64,000 bases of DNA from Melastoma dodecandrum (lineage: Eukaryota > Streptophyta > Magnoliopsida > Myrtales > Melastomataceae): NCBI GenBank assembly GCA_029817715.1, contig JARUPY010000387.1:2790001-2854000 (forward strand), written 5' to 3'. Position numbers and translations under genes: made by a program. Within the stretch, counting starts at the first letter, position 1, and each line of letters starts with the position of its first letter. This document shows, piece after piece, positions 35,958 to 48,600 of this stretch. Under the pieces are notes generated by a model. The model made no database searches, had not been told where the DNA came from, and was given only the letters and a program-made list of their open reading frames with translations.

Positions 35958-36342
35958 GACTTCAAATCCCGGTGGAACACCCCGCGGGAGTGGCAGTACC
36001 CCACGGCGGAGATCAACTGCTGGAAATATCTCCGGCAGAGGTCCTCGTTTAACCGTCCCTTGGCAATCTTCTGAAGAGCTCTCCACCCTTGGCGAGCTCC
36101 ATGACGAAATATATCCTCATCTTGGTGGCCATCACCTCATAAAGCCTTACGTTGTTCGGGTTCCGCAGTCGCCGCATGATGGCGATCTCCCTCTTCACTT
36201 GGACCGTGAACCCACCCTTGATCACCTTCAGCTTGTTCACAGACTTGATGGCCACGCCCTGGCCCGTCCTAAGGTCCCGAGCATAGTAAACCTTGGCGAA
36301 AGCCCCATATCCCAGAAGCCGGCCCATCTCGTACTTGCCCAT

Positions 36343-36663
36343 GAGTTTCACCGGGGAAGACCCCGAGGCCGAGACGGCCGGAGGATCCCTTGAAATGTCT
36401 CCCGGCACGACGGTTGGTTTTATATTTGTTACAACAACCTGGGCGGGTTTTATGTCCGGAGATTGAGAGGTCTTAAAAGGGAAATAAATATACAGTAAGA
36501 GTATATTTTTTATTTATACTTTTTAAATTTTGGGAATTATTAAAAAAAATAATTAATAATTTGAGTTAGATCTCTTTGATTTGTACTCAAACCCAACAAA
36601 CTTTAAAAAAAAAAAATCTGAAATTCAGGTTATATATAAAAAATAAATGAGAGGGAATTCGCA
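36343..36663. other. 5' flank of the disrupted CIPK gene
   Basis: The first ~75 bp continue the kinase frame without an upstream ATG and may be 5' UTR. The rest is AT-rich. Nothing else seen. Confidence 0.45.
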
Positions 36664-36672
36664 TATATTTAA

Positions 36673-36855
36673 GGCCAAATAATCAATTTTACCCCAAACT
36701 TTGTCCGTTTTTTCCGATCTACCTTAAACTTTGCAAAATATCGTCAAGCATCCTAACGTTTGACCGTTATCTCAATTCTAGCCACCGTTAAGCCAATCAA
36801 TTAACGGAATCCTACATAGAGCACATGTGGCTATTAACGTCGTCTGTCCATCGTT
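36673..36855 (+). repeat. Left TIR of the Pack-MULE-like element
   Basis: 183 bp, roughly 85-90% identical by eye to the inverted copy at 37451-37633. Begins GGCCAAATAATCAATTTTAC; the right copy, read inverted, begins AGCCAAATGATCAATTCTAC. Confidence 0.88.
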
Positions 36856-37064
36856 ATCTTCAGCCAACACCCCCAATTGAACCCCAAATCGAAAAAATCC
36901 CTAAAATCTAAAACCCTAACCTCTTCGCTCCCCCAATTCTTCCTCCCTCCTTGACATCCCATGGAAAAAATCCACGGAAAAGATGAAAACGAAACACAAT
37001 ATAGCGTCGCGGGCCTCATTTTTTTTAATTAAAAAAATAAACGAGAAGGGAAAGACAGCCGATG

Positions 37065-37415
37065 ACTAACCTTGACCTGAAAAGTTCCTGGAGGGAACTT
37101 GGTGGTGAGCACCTCCGCACAGCCTTGACCTTGTTCGCCAGAATGTCGAGCAGTGGCAGAATCTCATCCGTTCGAAGCGGGAACTCATCCGTTAACCATA
37201 CAGTCGGCCGCAAACTCTTTATGTATTCCTTTTCCTTCTCCTTCTCCTTGCCGTTGATGCTAGCCCTTGAGATGTACTTCGCCTTCGGCAGTGGCCCCAC
37301 TCTCCGCACTTGGTCCACGCTCCTCCTTCCCGTGGGTATGATGGGCTCCGGCCGATCCTCCCTCACGAAGCCGCTGTGCCTCTCCACGTCGGCGAGGATG
37401 TGTCCACGAACCCTC
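37065..37415 (-). pseudogene. ANKRD13-like (GPCR-chaperone/ankyrin) gene fragment inside the Pack-MULE
   Basis: The minus strand encodes a stretch that includes SGFVREDRPEPIIPTGRRSV, PLPKAKYISRAS, a KEKEKEKEY tract, LRPTVWLTDEFPLRTDEILP and LLDILANKVKAVRR. This matches the region of plant ankyrin-repeat proteins with an ANKRD13/GPCR-chaperone domain. After AVRR a few residues are missing and the frame shifts; the expected TTKFPPGTFQVK continues in another frame and meets a GTTAGT donor, so an exon end was captured. The source gene is not in this window. There is no complete domain, so no function is expected from the fragment itself. Confidence 0.75.
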
Positions 37416-37450
37416 TCCACGTCGGCGTCATGTCATATCTAGTCAACACT

Positions 37451-37633
37451 TAACGGTGTGCAGATGACGTTAATGGCCACATGTGCGCTACGTAGGATTC
37501 CGTCAATAGATTGGCTTAACGGTGGTTAGAATTGAGATAAAGGTCAAACGTTAGGATGTGTGACGATATTTTACAAAATTTAGAATAGATAGAAAAAACG
37601 GACAAAGTTTGAGGTAGAATTGATCATTTGGCT
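37451..37633 (-). repeat. Right TIR of the Pack-MULE-like element
   Basis: Inverted copy of 36673-36855. Its outer end abuts the right 9-bp target duplication TATATTTAA. Confidence 0.88.
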
Positions 37634-37642
37634 TATATTTAA

Positions 37643-37888
37643 TGATTTTGTTAGGGAAGAAGTTGTATAGGAGGGAGAAGACTTCTTTCATTAATATCCT
37701 CCTAGTGGAGTGGGGGATAATAAATAATGGACAAGCTATCATCATCATCATGCACAGACATGAAGGAAGGGCATGATGGCATGGAGCAAATAGAGAGACG
37801 CAGTCAGTTATCATGTTTTGAACATGAATCGATGAGGGGTATTTCAATTGGAATCATAAATAGGATTGTTGTTTTCAAGGTGACATCA

Positions 37889-37943
<55 letters not shown>

Positions 37944-40900
37944 GTATTAGTAAGAGCATATGATGAGTGAGGTGTGGGGGAGGTTCATACAAATACAAAA
38001 ATTAAAAAACATTCTCTTATTATTATTATTATTATTATTAGAAAATGGGGAGGAGCATCCCATGTGTTTCCATTATTCGGACCTTCGAGAAAAAAAAACT
38101 ATTAGAGTTCGAAAAAATAATTTTCATCATCTAAAATAAAGCCGATTTTTTTTTTCTGCCTAAACATATGGGGATGGCTAAAGGAGCACGACCCCAAATA
38201 CTATTATTACTAAAAACTCAATGAGCAAAATCGTTCTTCCCTTCTCTCTGCGTGCTAACTTAATGTAAGAAAACGTCGTATTAATGTACCAAAAAGAAAA
38301 AGATGAATCATACTCGATCATATGACATTTTCCTTTCAAGAGTCGTGTACTCACACCTATCAAACTAAGACGATCGATGTAATAAGATATGGGTAAGTTT
38401 CTTGGCCAAACTTTATTTATTGCATACCGATAGTTAGGCCCGTATGTTTGCTATGATATAATTTTTTTTTTACCGTCGAAAAGAAAAGAGACAATCCACA
38501 ATATTCAGGGTTCAGGAAACTAAACGCGTATATGCATCACAAGCATTCATAAAGAAACGGGACTTTGAAAAGCACTCATGTTTCTGGTCAAGTAAAGCTC
38601 CGTTTTTAAGAATTTAAGAAAAAGTATTTATCGGACACAAAAAACACTAGAAAGCACGAATGAGTGCCCTTAATTAATTTGAATAATAATAAGGAATTTG
38701 TTAACTGGTCCAAAGGGCGCTAGTTAAGAAGCATACATTTTAATAATAATTTTACATTTATTACGATTGTTGTAATATTTCGTTTTTTAGTTAGGAATTG
38801 AAAATATATATTATATTAAATAATTTTGAAGATATAAAAATTACTACATTTTTTTTTTTGGTAAGGAAAATTACCATATTTAACTGCTTAACTAGTGACT
38901 TTAGGGCACCTGTTAACAAAATCCTAATAATAATAATAATAATAATGATCACAGAGGTCTTCCGGGTTAATTCTTATAATAATCAATACTAAGTTTAGGT
39001 TCAATTGTTGGTTGAATTATTAGAATTGAAAACCGGACAATGCCAACGAATGATCTGGAATGGAGGATCTCGGTCACCCCTTATTCTACGGACTTGGTCT
39101 TTTTATTATTATTATCGGAAAACAAAATTATTTGTGTTTCCACATTAATGCTTTGGATGTACAAGACGAAAACACAATAACTGCACGTCGCAGTTAATTT
39201 CATGGACCATCCGTCAGAAGACGACAATGTACTTTAAATTTAACGTTTAATATGTCTCTTTTTCTCTTAGTTTGAAATATATTAAAATTATACATTAATA
39301 ATTATACTTTTACTATCTATATCTCTCTTAATAGGAGCTGTAAAGGCACCCGTTAACAAAACCCTAATAATAATAATAATAATAATAAATTTAACATCAA
39401 AGTAGGTAGTTAGATATCATCCAAGTATAATAATGTCTGTCTGGTCATATAATTGATGAATTACATACATTTTCACAAAGTTAAGATTTGGAAAATGGGA
39501 AATACTAAAATGATAACATTAGGTGCGGACCAAGACTCAATAACTAAATCCATTCCAATCCGGGCCGTAAAAATTTAGCCCGTTCTCAAAAGTCTTCATG
39601 TTCCAATCATCACTCGGCCAAACACGTGCATCAGGAATTTTGCCTAAAAGGATTCGAAACGAGCACGATCCACTTCTTCTCTTCAAGAAATTATCATGCA
39701 CTCGTTTGCATCATCAACCAAGTCCGTTAGGCAACAAGTTAGCCATAGTTTCCTTAACCAATAACGTCGCCTCGAGGACGATGTCTTACAACTCTACGAA
39801 ATGGACAACAGGAATGATGTCGGGTCATCATCGTCCACCCCGGAAATGATGTTATCGCATCGGGGTCTCGGGTCGAATCCTCCCCCTCCTTCCTAACTGT
39901 TCTGGAGAATTGACGATCTCTGCTGTGGTGTTTCCTTTTCCTGGTACCACAAGCGTTTGACGTCTCATACAATGGTCCCCATCAAGCTCCAAATTCAAAC
40001 CCCACAACCTTCAACGCTGCCCGCCCCCAGTGCTCTCCCGGGTATTTTTGAGATTAATTCGCGGTTGTACATGGTAGCCTTCCTTACACAAAAGACAGAA
40101 CAGAACAAGAACAGACAGACAGATAGATATAAGTACGCGACGAGGAACTCCATCCATGAAGAGCAACTCTGTGTCGTGTAATGAAGGAAGTTGTCCCCAT
40201 TTTCGGACAGTGAAAGATAGGAGAGAGCAATCATGTAATGTAACAGCTACAACAACAACCAATGTTGGGATTAATTCGGTCCCCCCTCCCTCCCTCCAAA
40301 ACCTGCAGTTTGATTTGGATCTTTCCGGTGTCTTTTCTTCTTTTCATTTCTGTTTTATCTTCATGGGGAAAATTATGGGGGATTGGACGCGTTCCCCATC
40401 CCATGGCCTCTCAACTGTTTATGACGATGATGATGATGATTAGCTTGAGTTGAAAATATACTCCCGCCCGATTCACCAACATGCATGCATGGGATTCTTT
40501 TGTCCTTTTTTCTTAATAATTAATTACCTGTTCCTTTCCTTTTTTGTTTTGGCAAAAAAATGCTTTTCTTTTTATTGTCGGGATTAGTAAAACAATTTTG
40601 GACTGCATTAAATTCAATCCCTTTCACATAAATCAAAATTTTATTTTTCTAATGTATATAGTTTGCCTCCGGAATAAATTTAATATGAAGCCGAGATGTA
40701 GCGATAATTGGATGTTGTCAATTACTAAAAAGAGTATTAAGTAAAACAGACCGCCATGAAATATATAATAGCTTATAGGTTAGCTAAAAAGCTAGGCATA
40801 GAGATTTACTTACATCATGAGAAATTCTTTTGGGACAAAACCCATATAACGAGATTACGCTCGTTAAGATATGTTAACCTAACAAAATAATAAATAGCCG

Positions 40901-41286
40901 AAAAAATGGAACAGGGAGGGAGGGGGAGGGGGGGTTTGGACACTTTTCAGCTGCTGCGGCGAGAGGGCGAGATCATAAATGTGTGTCCCAACTTTGAATG
41001 TTAAAAGAAGAAGAGAACAGGGTTTGTGGTTGTACTTGTCTTTTCTCTTCGCTCTTTTACTTTTGCAGGCAAGGAGAGGAGTGACGATTTTCGATTTTCA
41101 TTCGCGTCAGATTCTGTGAGCGTGTGAGGGGGGAAAGAGGACAGACACAGATATAGAATTTGTCATCATCATCCATTCATTATTACCAGTGAGTAATGCC
41201 CACGGACATTAACACCCCTGTTTTTCCTTTCTCCTTTCCTCTTTTTTTTTAATGTGTGCCATACGTGAGCATGTCCCCCCCCCACC

Positions 41287-41317
<31 letters not shown>

Positions 41318-41753
41318 TGTTTGTCCTCTTCTTACACCCCACGTTACAAACACAAACCACATCATATCATGAATTGTCTAGATTACTAAGAAAAAAATTA
41401 CGTTTTCTTTATTCGAATCCAGAATTGCATGGTCAACCACCTCCCCAGTTAGTGAGGGTTTGTTTTTATTTTATCCAGGACATCGTAGCAAGCAAGCATG
41501 CCTCGACCAAAAAATACTTTGAGTTTTAATTTCAGTCACCTCGCATGCTCACTCCCCTACCTAGTACTAAATCTAACGCACTCTCTTTTTAAAAGGAGAT
41601 GTATTTGCGACATCGCTCGCTCTATCTTGTGCCCAGTTGTGAAACAAAATTAGGATTCGGAAGCAAACAGAAGAGACCGGTGGGGTTACTTACTTTTGGA
41701 GAACACATTCCACATCCCCACTTCCGCTTCCGCTTTCCCCCTCTTCCTCTTCC
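37643..41753. other. AT-rich intergenic region with microsatellites
   Basis: No supported gene in 4.1 kb. Microsatellites: (TTA)n at about 37888-37942, 38018-38040, 38925-38945 and 39366-39388; (GAT)n at about 40425-40440; (TTTC)n at about 41287-41318. The motif CACCTGTTAACAAAATCCTAATAATAAT (38908 region) recurs with small changes at about 39346, suggesting a small dispersed repeat. The stretch 41580-41753 is probably the OVATE gene promoter and leader. Confidence 0.5.
37888..37942 (+). repeat. (TTA)n microsatellite
   Basis: About 18 copies of TTA without interruption, the longest of four such tracts in this intergenic region. Confidence 0.9.
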
Positions 41754-42662
41754 ATGGGCAACAGACACAGGCTCAGGTTGTCGGAATTGATGTCCTCCGG
41801 CTCATGGCTCTACAACAAGCTCACCCTCAACCACACCAAACCACGTTCCGGATCTCCCTCCCCTCGACTCAAGCCCAAGGCCAAGCCCCGAGCTGTCACC
41901 GCTGCTGCTGCCCCTGCCCCCCTTTCCCCTACTGACTCTAACCCAAGGAAGTCCTATCACTTCGGCCGGGAGTTGAACCCAGGGCAAAACGTTAAATCCC
42001 CACGGAGGACGAGGAAGCTGCAGGCCGACGCGAAATGCTCTTTGTCCGCTTCTTCGGCTTCCAACACTACCACCACTACTACTACTACTACCTGCTTCTC
42101 GCCTCTTTGCCATGGGTCCAGACGCCCCTCGCCGGGGTTCCGGTTCGACCGAGTGCTCACCCCTGACCCGGTCGATAAGACAACCTCTCCTTCGTCCCCG
42201 TCCTCGTCCCGTTCCCTCTCGGACCCTGACCTCGTGGGTCGCGACATCGCCGTCGGCGTGGTCAAGCTCGCCCAAATTGTGACGACTAAGAAGAAGAACG
42301 AACGGAAGAGCTCGACGGCGAACTCTCCCGGGGTGAGGCTCAGGACACATTCCCCGCGTCTGCTAGCAACTGCCAAGAGGACACAGGCCAGGAAAGCAGC
42401 TGCTGTACGACCAAGGAGGACCGGCCACGAAACAAACGGGAAATGCAGGGGTTTTGCGGTGGTGAAGTCGTCGTTGGATCCATGGAAGGATTTCAGGGAG
42501 TCGATGGTGGAGATGATAGTGGAGAACGGGATCAAGGACTCCAAGGGTCTCGAGGAGCTGCTGGCGTGCTACCTGTCGCTGAACTCGGAGGAGTACCACG
42601 AGGTGATCGTGGCTGTGTTCAAGCAGATCTGGTGCGATCTTACCGACATAACATTCGCATGA
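41754..42662 (+). CDS. OVATE family protein (transcriptional repressor)
   Basis: A single exon of 302 aa. The C-terminal OVATE domain (about residues 236-299) is clear: FAVVKSSLDPWKDFRESMVE, then MIVENGIKDSKGLEELLACY, LSLNSEEYHEVIVAVFKQIW and CDL. The N-terminal two thirds is low-complexity and basic (KSPRRTRKLQ, SSSRSLSDPDL, poly-Thr, poly-Ala/Pro), with a conserved-looking start MGNRHRLRLSELMSSGSWLY. OVATE proteins are plant-specific repressors that bind TALE homeodomain proteins and TRM partners, and shape organs and secondary walls. Nuclear or microtubule-associated location is inferred from the family. The gene is GC-rich compared with its flanks. The exact OFP number cannot be assigned by eye. 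Confidence 0.94.
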   Translation: MGNRHRLRLSELMSSGSWLYNKLTLNHTKPRSGSPSPRLKPKAKPRAVTAAAAPAPLSPTDSNPRKSYHFGRELNPGQNVKSPRRTRKLQADAKCSLSASSASNTTTTTTTTTCFSPLCHGSRRPSPGFRFDRVLTPDPVDKTTSPSSPSSSRSLSDPDLVGRDIAVGVVKLAQIVTTKKKNERKSSTANSPGVRLRTHSPRLLATAKRTQARKAAAVRPRRTGHETNGKCRGFAVVKSSLDPWKDFRESMVEMIVENGIKDSKGLEELLACYLSLNSEEYHEVIVAVFKQIWCDLTDITFA

Positions 42663-45600
42663 AGCCGTTGTGTTGACGATGTAAGTGAAAACAAAAAAAC
42701 CTCATCCTAATGTTATCCCTAGTTTTAACGACTGCAACTATGTAATTATCGAACTTCCCCTAATCAAACTACATCAGTATATTTCGTGTCAACATAAGAT
42801 ACCACATAATCCACGATTTCCTCCCTGTCGTTCATGTCCGTGGTCCGCGGCGACATGCTATGGGGTTCCAAGATGTGTCACACCGGCAGCCGGGCCACGG
42901 GCTCGATGAGTTTAACGCTAACGAACTCATAGGCCTCCTCCTACAACTATCTGTTAAATTTTCCGGTTAGAGGTGTGGATGGGGGGTGGGACAAGAGCAA
43001 TGGGCGATGATCAGTGCAGGTATTAAATTCCTTGGCGACCAAAGAAGAAGGAAGTCTACTATGAGTTTTTGGTCCCGACCAGACATACAGTCATCTGATA
43101 AAACAACTGTTTATAATATGCATATATTAACAATGTCGTGTTTGTCGTAACGTGGCGTTGCGTCCAAAGTCATCTCTCTTTTTTTTTTATTTGTATAAAT
43201 AAATTAGTACGTCCGAAGTTGTAACTGTACATCAAAATAATCTTGGGAAATTGTTTAGCTCTTGCCTAGATTTGATAATCGCGAGAAAAATTAATTAAAA
43301 TTCAGAATGGATCTTCTCTTTAAGAACAAATAATAAAACCCATTAACCCTTTTTTTCAAAAAATTTTTAAAAAAAATTGACACGGAAACAAATATAAGAC
43401 TTTTACAGCCTTGTCATAAAATTAGAGACTTTTTTTTTATCTTATCCGTTAATCTCTCCAGACCAGCTCAAATAAAATAACAATAATAAATAGAATTTGT
43501 CCTGTCAACATCCCAACACTCACCGACTGACTCGCCCAACCACACATAACTATTCCAATAAAGTCCATTGACTTTCTTTCGATGATCAAAGATGGAGATT
43601 TTTCGATGACCGCATTGTGGTGATGGGATTAGAAGAACATGGATTCCATCAAAAGATAATTAGTCAATGTCCGAAAACTGTAATCTGGGGATATTTTAAT
43701 CTCACCTCCAAGAAGAGGACAAATCAATGTCCTAACACACAACCCCTCCCCTTCCCCTCCCTCCTAGTTGTTTACTATCATAATTATGACTAAAAATGAT
43801 CCTTGTTTTTATCGGGATTAGGTGAGATCGTTGTGGCTTTGGATTAGAGAGTGTGGTAGGCAAGCTTTGTCAACAACATAGGCTATATGGAGTGTATAGC
43901 CAGCCCCCTAAGCCTCTGCTTATTGACCGAGGAGGCGCCGGGACAAAATTTAAGATGCTACTAAAGATCTCACAAATAAATGTGTTTGTAGGTCGAAACG
44001 TGTCGTCACAACTCAATCAATGTATCTACCATAAATGAAACAAAAAAATAATTATTTATAAATATTTTATTCCGTTGAAGTACTGATTGGTTGATGCATT
44101 AGAATTTCTCTTTGCTTTCATTTATCATGGATTAAGCCGGTATGATTGAACTCATTACCTAATTGATGATGATAATGTACTATTTTATTAGGGTTTTGTC
44201 TAACGGGCTAGTTGCACCCCGCGTTCACTATGTTTTTGATAATTGTATCTTTTTATATTTAATGTGATTTGATTGATAATCACGACTTCTCTTATTTGAT
44301 GAAGTAACGAAATCTACTCTACCTTGAAATTTTGTAATTTTACTATATTTCAGAGCCTTGACGAGAAAGCCTTTTCATAATTAAAAAATAATTATTATTA
44401 CTTTTAACACTCCCCGAAATCTCAAAGCGACATACACCCACTCGACTATCATCATCGTTATTATCATTATTTTGTTTGTGTGTGTGTTTTTTTTTTCCTG
44501 TTTCTCGAGCTTTGCAAAAATTTGGATGAATCTGTGGGCGGGGAGGGGAGGAAAGGTTAGAGAATGGAGATGGCTATTAGGGAAAATACTAAAATTGACA
44601 GGGGAGGGAGGGGGAAGCATTGAGCCATGGAATGACATTTTCCATATACGGATGGCCATCGACCTTGTGGTGGGGACGGCCATACGAAATCACCCCCACG
44701 GCACGGGTGGGTGGGACGATGCCGTACAACACTCCACTGTATAGATTTTGGACTCACTTCCCATCTCCCAGATTCTGTCTCTCTGCAAATTTCGGACAAC
44801 TCTCTTTTAAAAGTTTCAACTGCTCCCGGATCTAATCATTGGATCTGGTCGTGCGAGAGAGCAACGTGAATTCACTTCCTTCGAGCCTCACCCTTAAAAG
44901 GTGGTTCCGGAGGGGGCCACCCCCTACTGGCAGGATGCCAAGGAAGAAGAACCCCTCATTTTCCTGACTGCCTGCCCGGACCCTCGTCAATGGCTTCATT
45001 TTCGTGTTGTCTCCTCCACCAGGACGCTATGATGTTACACAACAGATGAAGTTAAGACTGAAATCACGACGATACCTAACCGAACCTTGTAGGGCACGTG
45101 AAAAGAAACAGAACAAGAGAGAACGAGGCCGGTCGACAAACTTCTTCTATTCAGGCTGGGCTCTATCAGTATGTGCCAGCACCTGCAGGCGTAGCAAATC
45201 ATACAGCGAAGGTTATACAATCATCTATCTATGCTAGAACCCAACTGACAGACTACATTTGATGACGACAAAACTGTCCTATCTTAAGTTGCCACGTATA
45301 ATAATCACATGAGATGCGACTTGGGAGGTATAAAGGCACCAACCCTCCTGCCCAGCTACGATTTCAACTGGCGGAGTCTTGCCAATGCTGGATCTCTCGT
45401 TATGTTCCTTCCTCTAAACAAGAGATTTCTACACAAGGCGTTTGCGGAAATAATTAACCACCGTACACAATGCCCCCCTCCCCCCTTAATGGCACTGCTA
45501 ATGGGAAAAGCTCTCGGGAACAAAAGATTTAGTCAAAATGCAGATGTGTCTAGGGCTACGAGAGAGGTGGAAAGTCGCCCTCATCTTTCAAACGGTACAA

Positions 45601-45687
45601 TCGTATGGGGATCCTGCATAATCAGATTGAATTCAACAAGAAATTCCATCGCCCAGTTGGTGATCAAAGGAGATAAAAGGTGTTGTT
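42663..45687. other. Intergenic, OVATE 3' flank to nucleotidyltransferase gene 3' end
   Basis: No supported gene in about 3 kb. AT-rich to 44500, then GC-richer around 44640-45200 without a recognisable frame. The stretch from about 45000 to 45687 is likely 3' UTR of the leftward gene that ends at 45688. Confidence 0.45.
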
Positions 45688-48600
45688 TTACCTTTCTTGG
45701 TTCACATCTTTCACGGGTTGTGGCCAAACGATACCATTTCCGGAACCCCAATCACTTGTAACGTTATCCGGAGTGACCGGAGTATTTTGACCAGAAGGGC
45801 AAAACTCCGCCGCATTCTCAGATAGCTGCAGCGAGTCGTTGGCATCAGAACTAATGCTCCCAGGGGAACTTGAACTCAGTGGATCCAAGGTTATGGACTT
45901 AAACTGTGGTTGTGTAAGCTCAGTACTTCTCTCGACAAAGTCTCTCTCAGCCTTCAGACGGCCATTACCACGTGGAGACCTTGTAGCCGCTTGATTTCTT
46001 CCTCTTCCCAATGAGTTTCTATCCCTATAATAATGGTTCTGGATAAAGAAAATAACCATGAGCAATCAGAAGTCATGCAAAAATATTAGAATAATTGCCA
46101 GAACATTGGTGAATTTCAATCAATAGTAGCAAATTTACCGTGTTGGGGAAGTATGTCCCCGTCCCTCGCGGCTTTGACATTTCTTCAACACCAAAAGGAG
46201 AGCTGGACATGGGCGGCGGCGCATTGACTGGATAGTACGTTGGCCCTGTCGGGACACCATTGCGGTTCACTTTTGAAAAGACCTCACGTTTATGCTGTAA
46301 AGATCTGCGCACTACATCCCACGATTTGTCTACTTGGTACTGTGGGATGAATGGAGGCGCTGTATGAGACATCTGTACATCCCAAGCATACTCATGACAC
46401 CACCTACCAGAACGCAAGCTTCTCAAGTGGCTATCAAAGTCTCCAGTAAGATCGGCCAAAGAGTTTGAAACTCCAGTACCCTGTAGAGCCCAAGCACCGG
46501 GATATCCTAAATAATTATCTTCAGAAGAGCAGGATCTTGGACTAGAGATCGAATTACAATTTCTGGTTATTGTAGTGTGTAACACTTCTCTACCACCTCC
46601 GACACGGTTCTCCCTTGAGCATCCGTCTGTTGAGAATGGCACTGCACCTGACACTGTAATCTCAGGAACACAATATTCAGCGTGTTCCATATCAACAAAG
46701 CCATTACAATGAACCCGAGTCTCTGCCGATAAGTGAGAGCTAAATGGAGGGGAAATGTGATGCATTTTACTCATTTGAGATGAGCTTTCCATGACCTTTG
46801 ATGGCTGCGAGCTATTTGAAGCAGCAGAACTCTGGGACTCGGCAACATCATAAGCTTCTTCACCAGGAATATGATCTGACAGAGACACACCACTTCCAAG
46901 AGTGTCTGGTTCTGACAAAGTCACAGATAAGACCACCTGCTCATGGTTTTGTGGCTCTTCCTTCAAACTGGTGCTTGCTGCAATATCTTCGTCGGATAAC
47001 TTCAAGTTATCATATTCAGATATAATGTCTTGGACATCTGGCCTCCGCCCACTGCCATGTCTATCGAGAGTGTTAGAGAAAATCTCTCTTAGTTCATTCG
47101 CAATGTCCATGTCCGGATCACAGAGGACTTTCTCGAGCTTACGAACCCCGAATGAGAAGGCACTTCTGATTCGGAAAAAGCTACCTGCGACAGCACAACA
47201 CGCGTACACAAATAGGAGCATGATTCATTATCAGGGCTATAACTCCAGGAATTCATTCAATGATTGGCAAAAAGAAAAATATTATAAAAAAAAAGAAACA
47301 ACCAAGATGCTGGGGTACCCTAATTAGAACGAAAACACTATATCCAGTCCAAGACTGGCTCTAGGAAAAGCCAGTCCCTGAAAATTTCAACATAGCTAGC
47401 TGTTCTTAATAGCAGAGTACAACAGCCCATCATAAAATAAATTTCTGAAAATTTAGACTGATTTTCACCATAATTCATCTCAAAGATAAATCTGAAAAAG
47501 AAAGATCAATGAAGGCACAGAAGAAACCCCAGGTGCTCCCGAATAGTTTATGGAGTGGCTACCTTTGCTGACACTTCTCCCAAGGTTATTGTTTTCTTTC
47601 AAAGGATCAACTATATTGAGGTGCTTAGGGGCAAAAGTTCGCCCATGAGGTCCATATCCATTTGAAGGAACAGAGAACTTCTCCACACATTCCTTCAGGA
47701 AGTCCTTACCGAGCAACAGTTCTCTGCCATCATTTTCTGGGGTTTCAACTGTGCAGAGAAAACAGAAGATCCTCAAAGTAATAATATACACAACGGTCTG
47801 CCCTTGAAAGAATGATGAAGTGCTCACCAACAAGTTCAGGCAACGAGGCTATAAGAACCAGACCACTCAGACTGACACAATACTTATCCCAATCAAACTT
47901 GCTATAGTAGTCCAAAAACTTGTGCAAAACCTATCAACACAAGTAACAGCTAGTGATAGGTTGACTGTTAGTTTTCAACCAATAATCAGCTAATTACCCA
48001 ACCAAAATAAATTTTCACAGAAAACTCACTGCAAGAGGAGCATCCAGGGATGCATGGAAAAGATGGAAGATATATAAGACCAGAGTCTCCAAAGCATACG
48101 TAGAGATTAACCCATGATGAGCACCAAGGATACGACTCTCATAATAACACCAAGCCTTAATCAGGATAATGCTACGTTTAAACAGGTGATCTTTCCCAAT
48201 GACCCGATCTATCTGCACGACAGGAGAAAAACCAACATATCCTTCAAATGCAACCTCTCCATGAGTTACACGTGACCATTATAAATAGAGCAGAATGCAT
48301 GGCTACACAGCTAACTTATATAAAAAAAGGTGTGCAACATACTCTGATATTTGCAATCGCATGGACCTATAATTCTTTTCAACGACCAATATTTACTTGT
48401 AGTTAACCCCAGGTAGACACTCCTGCACTTTTACTTGTTGAAGTATTCACACAGTAGAGTCCGTACTCTATGGCTTTAAGACAAACATTCATCTGAACAA
48501 AAGAAAGGCCTCTAATTCTATAATGCCATGTTTATTGAACTGTAAGTCATTATGTCTCTAACCACTCAAATCAGAAATATTATTATGAATGGCATTCCCC

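Larger units (their letters stand above)
29453..36342 (-). pseudogene. CIPK kinase gene disrupted by a copia retrotransposon
   Basis: Minus-strand, intronless CIPK in two pieces. The 5' part (35958-36342, ATG at 36342) runs from [20 protein letters not shown] to VFHRDLK. The 3' part (29453-30400) continues [24 protein letters not shown], the NAF-like motif NAFDIISLSLGIDL and the C-terminal regulatory region, ending EETATGE. The 5.56-kb element lies between them, inside the catalytic HRDLKxEN motif, with 5-bp flanks AAGTC/GAGTC (minus orientation), a target duplication with one mismatch. The residue after HRDLK reads Ser where CIPKs normally have Pro. A separate 1-bp deletion near 36070-36072 shifts the frame just after GGELF. 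Both lesions inactivate it. The C-terminal NAF motif diverges from the usual form (IDLMSN instead of FDLSGLF). Confidence 0.95.
36673..37633. mobile_element. Pack-MULE-like TIR element carrying an ANKRD13-like gene fragment
   Basis: 961 bp bounded by inverted repeats of 183 bp (36673-36855 and 37451-37633; shared core CAAACTTTGTCCGTTTTTTC) and an exact 9-bp duplication TATATTTAA at 36664-36672 and 37634-37642. No transposase inside. The interior holds leader-like DNA (AAAACCCTAACCTC near 36911) and a recognisable coding fragment of a cellular gene. Long TIRs, a 9-bp duplication and a captured gene piece are the defining features of Pack-MULEs. The TIRs do not resemble those of the large MULE at 996-10153. 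Confidence 0.88.

Noticed and set aside
36673..37633. A deletion derivative of the large MULE at 996-10153
   Set aside because: The TIR sequences of the two elements have no visible similarity, so they belong to different families.
39840..39900. GGGTCGAATCC as a tRNA T-arm
   Set aside because: No acceptor stem, D-arm or anticodon arm can be built around it.
41802..42599. Long minus-strand open frames across the OVATE gene
   Set aside because: They arise from the GC-rich coding strand; only the plus frame carries the OVATE domain.
45309..45761. 150-codon plus-strand open frame
   Set aside because: It overlaps the 3' end of the leftward nucleotidyltransferase gene and shows no family similarity.
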